A stretch of 12,223 bases of DNA from Minisyncoccota bacterium (GTDB taxonomy: Bacteria > Patescibacteriota > Microgenomatia > UBA1400 > PJMF01). Shown here piece by piece: positions 5,502 to 11,621 of the stretch. Where the stretch lies: contig DOZC01000074.1 in assembly GCA_003518205.1 (NCBI GenBank), positions 11,686 through 23,908 on the forward strand. Direction: 5' to 3'. Made by a program: the position numbers and the translations under genes. The notes under the pieces are model-generated. The model had not been told where the DNA came from. It saw nothing but the letters and a program-made list of their open reading frames with translations, and searched no databases. Every line of letters begins with the position of its first letter. Position 1 is the stretch's first letter.

Positions 5502-6491
5502 CTATTTTTTTCGTTGACTTTTTTGGCGTCGGCGAGTTTCTGCCAAAATTACTCCCAAAACAATTAAACCGAGGGAGATCATTTGACTTAAGTTGATTTT
5601 TTCGCCCAACCACAGTACTCCCAAAGGCAAATAAACTAACGGTTCTAGATACCAGAAAACACTGGCTTCAGAGGCTTCAATGCCATTTTGACCTTTAATA
5701 TAGGCGGTAAGACCAATTATTGAACCAAATATGGCCATATAAAGGCTAGCCAAAATTACCGCTGGTTGGTGCCAGTCTTGCCAAATTGCTTGCCAAAACA
5801 AACCTGGTTGCCAGTTTATTTCTGCCAAACTCAGAACCAGAAAGGAAAGGCAGCCGATCCAAAAACTAATTCCAGCCACAAATAACTTGGGCCAGTGACG
5901 ATAGTATTTTTTAGCCAGGACAAAATAAGCCGCAGTGGTTAAATTTTGACCAATGACAAAAAGGTTACCAGCTAGGGAAAAATTTTGATTTAGACCCGAA
6001 CGTTGCCACAAGGGCATCAGAATTAGGCCAAGAGTTCCTAAAAGTGCCAGCCCCAACCCCCACCACTCATGGCGTTCTTGTTTTTCGCGTAAAAACCAAA
6101 TTCCTCCCAAGGTGATGAAAATTGGAGTAGTGGTGGTAATTAAACTGGCCTCGATAGCGCTGGTTTGATTTAGGCCAGTGTAAAGCAGCGCCAAAGTTAA
6201 AGTCAGGCCGATTAATTCCAGTTGAGTGATGGTTTGCAGAGTTTGAATTTTGTGCTTGATTTGATGCCAATAGTGCCAAATAAAGCCTACTGAAAGTAAG
6301 CTGGCAATGGCATATCGGTAAAGTAAAAACCGAAATGGCGTGGTGTATTCCAGAGCGGGTTTAACCACGATCAAAGCTGCTCCCCAACATATGGCATTAA
6401 CTAACAAAAATCCATATGAGACCCAGCGGGGTTGAATCCGAGTCTGAGCCTGAGATCGATTTTTGGGTCGGGCAGACGAACGAGACACCAT
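5502..6491 (-). CDS. EamA-family (DMT superfamily) transporter
   Basis: 329 residues with about ten hydrophobic segments, beginning at about 22-42 (WVSYGFLLVNAICWGAALIVV) and ending near 300-318, flanked by very basic tails (SSARPKNRSQAQTR and RRRQKSQRKK). Two EamA repeats are visible. The end of the second has YLEPLVYLPLGVLWLGEKI, the typical EamA signature, and the first repeat has TTTTPIFITLGGIWFLREK at the equivalent place. These carriers export or exchange small metabolites such as amino acids; the substrate cannot be read from the sequence. The ATG begins two bases after the hisS stop codon, so the two are very probably co-transcribed and translationally coupled, though a functional link to histidyl-tRNA synthesis is not implied. 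Confidence 0.9.
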   Translation of the reverse strand: MVSRSSARPKNRSQAQTRIQPRWVSYGFLLVNAICWGAALIVVKPALEYTTPFRFLLYRYAIASLLSVGFIWHYWHQIKHKIQTLQTITQLELIGLTLTLALLYTGLNQTSAIEASLITTTTPIFITLGGIWFLREKQERHEWWGLGLALLGTLGLILMPLWQRSGLNQNFSLAGNLFVIGQNLTTAAYFVLAKKYYRHWPKLFVAGISFWIGCLSFLVLSLAEINWQPGLFWQAIWQDWHQPAVILASLYMAIFGSIIGLTAYIKGQNGIEASEASVFWYLEPLVYLPLGVLWLGEKINLSQMISLGLIVLGVILAETRRRQKSQRKK

Positions 6492-6493
6492 AA

Positions 6494-7750
6494 TTAGATT
6501 GATGACTGAGTAATTTGACTTACGGCTGCTTCAAGAGTTAGGCTAGTTTGGGCACCGGTTTTAAGATTTTTTAAACTCACTTGGTTTTGACTAGCTTCGG
6601 TTTCACCAATGATAATGGCCCAAGGAATTTGTTTGGTGTCGGCATATTTAAATTGTTTACTGAGTTTATCTGGACTGGGAAAAATTTCGGTTCGCAGACC
6701 AGTGGCTCTCAAAACCCGAGCAGCGATTAAAGCCGGTTGAGTTAGAGCAGCATCAAAAATTGTCACTAGTACCTGAGTAGCTAAAGTATTTTCAGTTCCT
6801 AGGTTTTTAGCTTTCACGGCTTCAACGATACGATCAAATCCTAAGCCAAAACCAACCGCGGGAATATCTGGTCCTCCCAGTTGGGAGATTAAATGGTCGT
6901 AGCGCCCACCACCTCCCAGCGATCCAAACTCAGATTCCGCTAAATTGATTTCGAAAATCATACCAGTGTAATAATCCAAGCCCCGAGCTAAACTCGGGGT
7001 AAATTTTAACTTTTCAGCTGGCACTCCCAAGCTGATAGTTTTTTGAACAATATCACTTAAATTATCTGATATAGCAGCTTTTCCTAATTCGGCAATTACG
7101 CTGGTGGCGGCAGTAGTTTCGAGACCCTTGGCGATTAACTCGGCAATGACGGTTTCGGGGGAAACTTTGTCAAGTTTATCGATGGATTGAATGATGGAAC
7201 TGATTGAAACTAATGAGGTGGCAAAGGGAGATAGAACGGCAAAGAGACTCTGGCGATCATTGATAGCAATCACGGCCTCAGTTAGACCAACGTTTTGAAA
7301 AATTTCAAAAACACAAGCTAAAATTTCAGCATCAGCCAAAGCCGCCTGACTTCCAAAAATATCAGCATCACATTGAGTAAACTCACGATAACGGCCTTTT
7401 TGAGGTTTATCAGCTCGAAAAACATTTTGGATTTGATAGCGACGAAAATACTTGGGGAGCAAATGTTGATATTGAGCCAAAACCCGGGCAGTTGGAACAG
7501 TTTGGTCGTAGCGAAGACCAACTTGGCGATCGCCTCGGTCTGAAAAAGTGTAAACCAACTTATCGGCTTCAGCTCCATATTTGCCCAAAAGCAACTCAGC
7601 GTATTCCAGGGTGGGAGTTTCCAAGGGTTCAAAGCCGAACTTTTGAAAAGTTTGTTTAATTTTGTCGGCCACGAGGTCGCGCAGTCGTTTTTCAGCTGGT
7701 AAAAAATCTCGAAAGCCTTTCAGGGTTTGGAGAGTGGGAGAGATAGACAT
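6494..7750 (-). CDS. hisS: Histidyl-tRNA synthetase, archaeal/eukaryote-like signature
   Basis: 418 residues, a full-length class II synthetase that charges tRNA-His. Motif 2 is at 110-128 (VFRADKPQKGRYREFTQCD). The histidine-binding motifs are LARGLDYYTG (254-263) and GGGGRYDHL (279-287), and motif 3 is AVGFGLGFDRI (298-308). The C-terminal anticodon-binding domain spans about 326-410. GRYREFxQCDxDI and LARGLDYYTG resemble archaeal and eukaryotic enzymes more than the E. coli type (GRYRQFHQLG, LVRGLDYY). No Shine-Dalgarno precedes the ATG. Upstream lies a perfect 7-bp inverted repeat (7763-7790) and then the divergent tRNA-Ala gene. No T-box structure was seen. Confidence 0.96.
   Translation of the reverse strand: MSISPTLQTLKGFRDFLPAEKRLRDLVADKIKQTFQKFGFEPLETPTLEYAELLLGKYGAEADKLVYTFSDRGDRQVGLRYDQTVPTARVLAQYQHLLPKYFRRYQIQNVFRADKPQKGRYREFTQCDADIFGSQAALADAEILACVFEIFQNVGLTEAVIAINDRQSLFAVLSPFATSLVSISSIIQSIDKLDKVSPETVIAELIAKGLETTAATSVIAELGKAAISDNLSDIVQKTISLGVPAEKLKFTPSLARGLDYYTGMIFEINLAESEFGSLGGGGRYDHLISQLGGPDIPAVGFGLGFDRIVEAVKAKNLGTENTLATQVLVTIFDAALTQPALIAARVLRATGLRTEIFPSPDKLSKQFKYADTKQIPWAIIIGETEASQNQVSLKNLKTGAQTSLTLEAAVSQITQSSI
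6981..6999 (-). other. GC-rich hairpin inside hisS
   Basis: CCCCGAG (6981-6987) pairs perfectly with CTCGGGG (6993-6999) around a five-base loop. It lies exactly over the codons for the histidine-binding motif TPSLARG. It may only reflect codon choice; no T-run follows in the hisS sense direction. Confidence 0.5.
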
Positions 7751-7762
7751 AAACAGACCAGT

Positions 7763-7790
7763 TGAGACAAATTGGCTCAGCTCTGTCTCA
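7763..7790. promoter_or_regulatory. Inverted repeat between hisS and tRNA-Ala
   Basis: TGAGACA (7763-7769) and TGTCTCA (7784-7790) are perfect complements separated by 14 bases. The element lies 13 bases before the hisS start, next to a -10-like CATAAT on the minus strand (7797-7792). It could be an operator or a leader hairpin for hisS. Confidence 0.4.
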
Positions 7791-7804
7791 TATTATGCCT
7801 GAAA

Positions 7805-7813
7805 TGGTATAAA
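7805..7813 (+). promoter_or_regulatory. Possible extended -10 promoter for tRNA-Ala
   Basis: TGGTATAAA matches the extended -10 pattern TGnTATAAT at all but the last base. Initiation near 7820 would place the heptamer repeat tract in the 5' leader removed by RNase P. No clear -35 is seen. Confidence 0.4.
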
Positions 7814-7827
7814 ATAGAAACCCAGTT

Positions 7828-7862
7828 TCTGATATCCGATATCTGAAATCTGACATCTGAAA
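7828..7862. repeat. Five tandem 7-bp repeats before tRNA-Ala
   Basis: Five head-to-tail heptamers start at 7828, 7835, 7842, 7849 and 7856. The consensus is TCTGANA with N being T, A or C; the second copy has TCC in place of TCT. The tract ends two bases before the mature tRNA. Confidence 0.85.
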
Positions 7863-7864
7863 TT

Positions 7865-7935
7865 GGGCCAATAGTATATCGGTAGTACGCAGCATTCGCA
7901 TTGCTGAGGGCCGGGTTCAATTCCCGGTTGGTCCA
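7865..7935 (+). tRNA. tRNA-Ala (anticodon CGC)
   Basis: A full cloverleaf of 71 bases. The acceptor GGGCCAA (7865-7871) pairs with TTGGTCC (7928-7934), including the G3-U70 wobble that is the identity element of tRNA-Ala, with discriminator A at 7935. The D arm is GTAT/GTAC with a loop holding GG. The anticodon stem CAGCA/TGCTG encloses TTCGCAT, anticodon CGC at 7897-7899, reading GCG. The T arm CCGGG/CCCGG has loop TTCAATT. The variable loop is four bases. CCA is not encoded (the next bases are CTT), so a CCA-adding enzyme is required. The last 19 bases overlap the end of the GNAT gene on the other strand. Confidence 0.95.
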
Positions 7936-8468
7936 CTTAATTCCAATACCATTTCCACCTCGTCGTCGTAAACTCCTTGCCACTTAATGGCTCGAGGTTT
8001 GATGCCACAACGCTTGAAGCCCAGTGAGTGATAAAAATTTCGTGCTTGAAGATTGCCTGAATTGCAACCTAAATAAATCAACTCGACTTGAGTTTGGTTT
8101 TTGAGTTCAGTGAAAACGTGTTGACAGAGGAGTCGACCTAAACCTTGACGTCTAGCCAGATGACTAACGTAAAGATTGTATAAAAAAGCCACATGTCGTT
8201 GTTTGGGTAAGTAAGAAGTATCGATTTGAACGTAACCCAAGAGTTGAGCTTGGTGATCAGTTTGGTCTTGCCAAACCCCATGATAACCATAGACTGGTAA
8301 ATGACTGGCAAACTCAATTTCGCGCTCGAAATACTCGAGGGAACGAGTTTTTTCTGTTTCCAAGGTTCCGAGAAAACTTTCAGGGTTACGAGCCAAAGCT
8401 TCAAGTCGCAGCTTTTGATAATCAGCGGCATCAGCGGCAGTCAGAAGACGGAAATTAGGCGCAGACAT
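7917..8468 (-). CDS. GNAT-family N-acetyltransferase
   Basis: 183 residues. The acetyl-CoA binding motif is ARRQGLGRLL (105-114, R/Q-x-x-G-x-G type), preceded by the strand FLYNLYVSHL. Motif B is NLQARNFYHSLGFKRCG (139-155), typical of GNAT enzymes. The acceptor (a small molecule, antibiotic or protein amine) cannot be inferred. It starts 13 bp after the M24 peptidase stop, so it is probably the last gene of that operon; no Shine-Dalgarno is visible. The final codons and the TGA stop lie within the antisense of tRNA-Ala, so the C-terminal GPTGN is templated by tRNA sequence. This is the only TGA stop among the genes here. Confidence 0.9.
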   Translation of the reverse strand: MSAPNFRLLTAADAADYQKLRLEALARNPESFLGTLETEKTRSLEYFEREIEFASHLPVYGYHGVWQDQTDHQAQLLGYVQIDTSYLPKQRHVAFLYNLYVSHLARRQGLGRLLCQHVFTELKNQTQVELIYLGCNSGNLQARNFYHSLGFKRCGIKPRAIKWQGVYDDEVEMVLELSGPTGN

Positions 8469-8481
8469 ATATACAGGCAGT

Positions 8482-9597
8482 TTAGCTTTCTCCTGGTGCT
8501 AAAGTCAAAATTGTTAAGGCTGGTTGGGTAACTAATAGTGAGTTTTCGTATCGGTAGCCAAATTTTCCGGGTAAATAAATTCCAGGTTCGATGGTTAAAC
8601 AAGTTTCAAGCTGGATTTTCTCAAGATTATGCCAATTTAATGAAGGGGGCTCATGAACATCTAAGCCCACTCCATGGCCTGTGGTGTGAACGAATTGACG
8701 CCCATAACCGGCCTGGTTAATGATTGTTCGAGCTTGAGTATCAACATCTTTGGCGGTGAAAGTTTGAGAATTGGTTAATTGAGTTTGCATCCAAGCCACT
8801 GTGGTTCGGTAGGCTTGATCGACAGTGGTTTTAATTTTGTCAAATTCAGCCGGAGGCTGGGCTCCAAACCACCAAGTTCGGGTTAAATCACTGCAATAGC
8901 CTTCCTTGCGAGCCCCAAAATCTAACAAGATCGGAGTTTCAAGAGTTAAAACTCGATCGGTAGGTTGATGATGAGGGAGAGCAGTGTGATCGCCAAAAGC
9001 CACGATAGTAGGAAAAGCTAGGCTCTCAGCTCCAGCTTGATGGGTCAAATTAGTTAATTTCCAAGCCACTTCTAGTTCAGTTACTCCTGGTTTGAGACTG
9101 GATTGGATAGTTTGAATAGCTTGAGCTGAAAGTTGGCCAACTTGATGTAGCAGACTTTGTTCTTTGGCAGTTTTTTTTATTCGCCCTCGCCAAAATTGAG
9201 TTCGATCTAGAGCTATTAACTGGTAGTTTTTAAGTCCAACCAATTTTTGATGTTCAGCCACAGTCAGATTTTGAGCATCAAACTCAATTTGATGAAGCTG
9301 GAATTGAGGAATATTTGATTGGAGATACTCGATGACTGAGTCAAATCCCTGCATGGGTTTAGCTTCAACTGCCAATTCTGGCGGCAGTGGCGAAAAACTC
9401 GCGTGCCAAAGCACTACTTCAGAGGTGGTGATGGTTAAAAATGCTTCACGTTCAGCCGGGAGTAAAAATCTAAACCCAGTTAAATACTCAATATCAGCTG
9501 GATTTGAAAGTAGAGATAGAGTTTGAGGCGTGAGGTGAGTTTGCCATTCTGACAGGCGCTCAACAAAATCAGTGGAAGTAAGATGAGACTGAACCAT
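8482..9597 (-). CDS. pepP: M24-family metallopeptidase, Xaa-Pro aminopeptidase-like
   Basis: 371 residues with the creatinase-type N-terminal domain (about 1-140) and the pita-bread catalytic domain. All five metal ligands are visible: Asp226 (LLDFGA), Asp237 (CSDLTRTWWFG), His308 (TTGHGVGLDVHEPP), Glu337 (TIEPGIY) and Glu351 (YRYENSLLV). His209/His210 in LPHHQP match the conserved substrate-side histidine. Such enzymes remove an N-terminal residue preceding proline; PepQ-type prolidase is an alternative, so the symbol is tentative. It lies 21 bp after the DUF5666-like gene and 13 bp before the GNAT gene. No Shine-Dalgarno is seen. A run of eight A's in the coding strand (complement of 9171-9178) is a potential slippage site. 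Confidence 0.9.
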   Translation of the reverse strand: MVQSHLTSTDFVERLSEWQTHLTPQTLSLLSNPADIEYLTGFRFLLPAEREAFLTITTSEVVLWHASFSPLPPELAVEAKPMQGFDSVIEYLQSNIPQFQLHQIEFDAQNLTVAEHQKLVGLKNYQLIALDRTQFWRGRIKKTAKEQSLLHQVGQLSAQAIQTIQSSLKPGVTELEVAWKLTNLTHQAGAESLAFPTIVAFGDHTALPHHQPTDRVLTLETPILLDFGARKEGYCSDLTRTWWFGAQPPAEFDKIKTTVDQAYRTTVAWMQTQLTNSQTFTAKDVDTQARTIINQAGYGRQFVHTTGHGVGLDVHEPPSLNWHNLEKIQLETCLTIEPGIYLPGKFGYRYENSLLVTQPALTILTLAPGES

Positions 9598-9618
9598 AGG
9601 TCAGCTAGATGGAGCTAA

Positions 9619-10404
9619 TTATTGAGTGGATTTTTTCTGAGTCGGTTTGGCGAATGGAGCTAGAGCCCGAATTATATAGCCTTTGGTTGTTAAATCGGCT
9701 GACTTGATGCCGACGGCGAAGACTTGCTGGCTTTCACCAAAATTTGAAATGGCAGCTTTATTACCTTGAGAATCTTGCCAAAGAGTGGTTTTTGTCACCA
9801 TCCAAGTTAGATCGTCATTGGTTTTGCGGTTTTTAAGTTTTAATTCCGAATTACTAGCTTTTTCAATTGTTCCCAGTAAAATTTCTGGTTTAGAAGTGGT
9901 GAGGGATTTATTACTGACAATAATCTTTTCAGCTTTGAAAGCATCATCCTTAAAAATACCCAACACCGTGATCCAGTCACCAACAGAAATGCCATCTGCT
10001 GAAATAATTTTGTTATTTTTAATGAGAACGACATCTTTATCAGTAGGGATGATTTGAGTTCCTCTAAGTGAGTTAATGGTAATCATGCCTTCTCGAATTG
10101 ATTTTACTTCACCGACTTGGCCTCGTCGAGGATTTTTCAGAGCTTGAATTTTGGCATCAACCACGGCTTTATTTTCCTCAACGACTTTATCAATCACTTT
10201 TTTTAAATTATTGTTCACAGTTCCAGCCTGACTGGCGGGGATATCAGTCACGCTGGTTGCTGGCAAAGTGACAGTGGGAGTGGGGCTAACAGCAGCAAAA
10301 ATAACTTGATTGGCGTTCAAAAACCCCAAGATCATCAAACCAAAACTAAAACTCAATTTTTGGAGGATTTTTTTAAGTTGAGGTGATTGGGTTGGGAATA
10401 ACAT
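9619..10404 (-). CDS. Secreted or anchored protein with DUF5666-like repeats
   Basis: 261 residues from the ATG at 10404. A longer frame reaches 10488 but would overlap the preceding gene, and this ATG starts four bases after that gene's stop, immediately before a plausible signal segment (hydrophobic about 16-38, ending VIFAAVS). Then come a Ser/Pro/Thr-rich spacer (SPTPTVTLPATS), a charged helix of possible coiled-coil type (about 65-91) and two beta-rich repeats. Repeat one is about 95-165 (GQVGEVKSIREGMITINS, then ISVGDWITVLG and AEKIIV). Repeat two is about 175-250 (LLGTIEKASNSELKLKN, then VFAVGI and YIIRALAP). The pattern matches DUF5666-type domains, common in CPR exported proteins with unknown role. 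It probably works outside the membrane together with the Ig-like protein encoded just upstream. Confidence 0.8.
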   Translation of the reverse strand: MLFPTQSPQLKKILQKLSFSFGLMILGFLNANQVIFAAVSPTPTVTLPATSVTDIPASQAGTVNNNLKKVIDKVVEENKAVVDAKIQALKNPRRGQVGEVKSIREGMITINSLRGTQIIPTDKDVVLIKNNKIISADGISVGDWITVLGIFKDDAFKAEKIIVSNKSLTTSKPEILLGTIEKASNSELKLKNRKTNDDLTWMVTKTTLWQDSQGNKAAISNFGESQQVFAVGIKSADLTTKGYIIRALAPFAKPTQKKSTQ

Positions 10405-10449
10405 AGAGTTAGGGTTTGGTGGTTGGTTTGGGAGTGGGGCTAACAGCAG
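10276..10449. repeat. Exact 20-bp direct repeat shared by two neighbouring genes
   Basis: GGGAGTGGGGCTAACAGCAG occurs at 10276-10295 and again at 10430-10449. In both genes it is read in the same frame on the minus strand and encodes AVSPTP, the Pro/Thr-rich linker. The unit may reflect a small duplication or gene conversion between the two neighbours. Confidence 0.85.
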
Positions 10450-10897
10450 TAGCACTAGCGGTGGCGACAGTAATTTTTTCATCATCATAAATCACACTTC
10501 GATTTAAGTTTTCAACTTCATTATCTTCATTCAAACTTTGAACCACAATCTGGTTGCCTCCGGGATTCAAAGTGAGCTCAAAAGTAAAATTTCCCTGATC
10601 ATCGGCGATAGCTACTTGAGTTTCATCTAGTAAACTCACGGTGACAAAACTATGAGGCGAAGTTGTACCGCTCACAGTTAAAGTAGCCACAGCCACCACA
10701 ATTTCGTTATCGGGACTTGTTAGTTTTAGTTTAGTTTCTGATTTGACTTCACTAGTTGGATCTGGAGTTAGTTCCAGGTCATTTTTTTTAGTACCTTGAG
10801 AATTTCTGGTATTCAATTGAGCAGTATAAAAGCCATAAGTAATGATGAGTCCTAAAGTCAGACCAATCAAAACTGCGATAATAATCTCTTTGCGCAT
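10409..10897 (-). CDS. Membrane-anchored protein with one Ig-like domain
   Basis: 162 residues. An N-terminal transmembrane anchor (about 5-24, IIIAVLIGLTLGLIITYGFY) follows a short basic start MRKE. After a polar spacer, residues about 57-138 form a single Ig-like/carboxypeptidase-regulatory-like beta domain: LTSPDNEIVV, LTVSGTTSPHSFVTVSL, ADDQGNFTFELTLNPGGNQIVVQS. The tail is Ala/Thr/Pro-rich (ATASATAVSPTPKPTTKP). No catalytic motif is seen; a structural, adhesion or envelope role is inference. It is the first gene of a four-gene run on this strand and has TATAAT six bases before its ATG, with no Shine-Dalgarno. Confidence 0.8.
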   Translation of the reverse strand: MRKEIIIAVLIGLTLGLIITYGFYTAQLNTRNSQGTKKNDLELTPDPTSEVKSETKLKLTSPDNEIVVAVATLTVSGTTSPHSFVTVSLLDETQVAIADDQGNFTFELTLNPGGNQIVVQSLNEDNEVENLNRSVIYDDEKITVATASATAVSPTPKPTTKP

Positions 10898-10918
10898 AAC
10901 CCTATTATAAGGTATAAC
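10890..10918 (+). promoter_or_regulatory. Possible promoter for the MBL hydrolase-dnaB unit
   Basis: TTGCGC (10890-10895, 3 of 6) and TATAAC (10913-10918, 5 of 6) are separated by 17 bp. The element overlaps the divergent promoter of the Ig-like gene, so the two may interfere. The leader would be about 30 bases and contains the Shine-Dalgarno AAAGGTG. Confidence 0.4.
10904..10909 (-). promoter_or_regulatory. -10 element with leaderless geometry for the Ig-like operon
   Basis: A perfect TATAAT on the minus strand (10909-10904) is followed by six bases and then the ATG at 10897. Initiation would fall at or next to the start codon. No good -35 is seen at 16-18 bp. Confidence 0.5.
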
Positions 10919-10956
10919 CGAGGATACGTACTATCCAGTGCATTAAAGGTGTTTTT

Positions 10957-11616
10957 ATGATTATTTCCTATCATGGTCATTCTTGTTTTAAACTCAAGGG
11001 CAGAAGGGGGACGGTAGTAACTGATCCCTATGAAGCTTATGTGGGATTTAATTTACCAAATTTAAGCGCTGACATTGTTACTGTGTCACATCAGCACAAA
11101 GATCATAATGCGGTGGCCAAAGTTAAAGGTACTGAGGCTAATCCTAAACCTTTTTTAATTGATTGCCCAGGCGAATATGAAGTGGGTGGCATTTCTGTTT
11201 TTGGTGAACGGGTTTATCATGATGCTAGTCAGGGATCAGAGCGCGGCGAGAACACTGTGTTTACGATTTTGTTGGATGATGTGCGAGTTTGTCATCTGGG
11301 CGATTTAGGCCATGCTTTAACTGAGACTTTAATCGAAAAAATTGGAGTAGTAGATGTCTTATTTGTCCCGGTGGGAGGGAGTTTCACGATTAATCCTGAA
11401 CAGGCAGTAGCGGTAATCCGAGCGATTGATCCGAGTATTGTCATTCCCATGCACTACAAAACTCCAGAACATGATCAAAAGGTTTTTGGAGATTTAAAAA
11501 CTTTAGCTGATTTTACTAAAGAATTCGGTTTGGAACCCACACCAGTGCCCAAACTCACAGTTGAAAAAGATCGTCTGCCTGAAGAAATGGAACTAGTGAT
11601 CTTGAACCAGGTTTAA
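10957..11616 (+). CDS. Metallo-beta-lactamase-fold hydrolase (UPF0173-like)
   Basis: 219 residues, a compact MBL-fold protein. It begins MIISYHGHSCFKL with VTDPY at 21-25, as in UPF0173/YtnP-type Zn hydrolases. The metal site is SHQHKDHN (His45, His47, Asp49, His50); further candidate ligands are Asp116 (HLGDLGH) and His166 (IPMHYKTP). The substrate is unknown; it lacks the extra domains of RNase J or glyoxalase II. The ATG has a strong Shine-Dalgarno (AAAGGTG, 10945-10951). The stop is five bases before dnaB, so the two are probably co-expressed. Confidence 0.9.
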   Translation: MIISYHGHSCFKLKGRRGTVVTDPYEAYVGFNLPNLSADIVTVSHQHKDHNAVAKVKGTEANPKPFLIDCPGEYEVGGISVFGERVYHDASQGSERGENTVFTILLDDVRVCHLGDLGHALTETLIEKIGVVDVLFVPVGGSFTINPEQAVAVIRAIDPSIVIPMHYKTPEHDQKVFGDLKTLADFTKEFGLEPTPVPKLTVEKDRLPEEMELVILNQV

Positions 11617-11621
11617 GCAAT

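Noticed and set aside
7917..7919. TGA as a recoded codon, as in Gracilibacteria or Absconditabacteria
   Set aside because: Reading through it gives antisense tRNA and repeat sequence with no protein-like features, and tryptophans elsewhere use TGG.
7777..7983. 68-codon minus-strand frame covering the tRNA and heptamer repeats
   Set aside because: Its peptide repeat is simply the translated heptamer tract and it runs through the tRNA gene.
10405..10488. Longer N-terminus for the DUF5666-like protein
   Set aside because: It would overlap the upstream gene by about 80 bases and add a Pro-rich stretch before the signal segment; the ATG at 10404 fits better.
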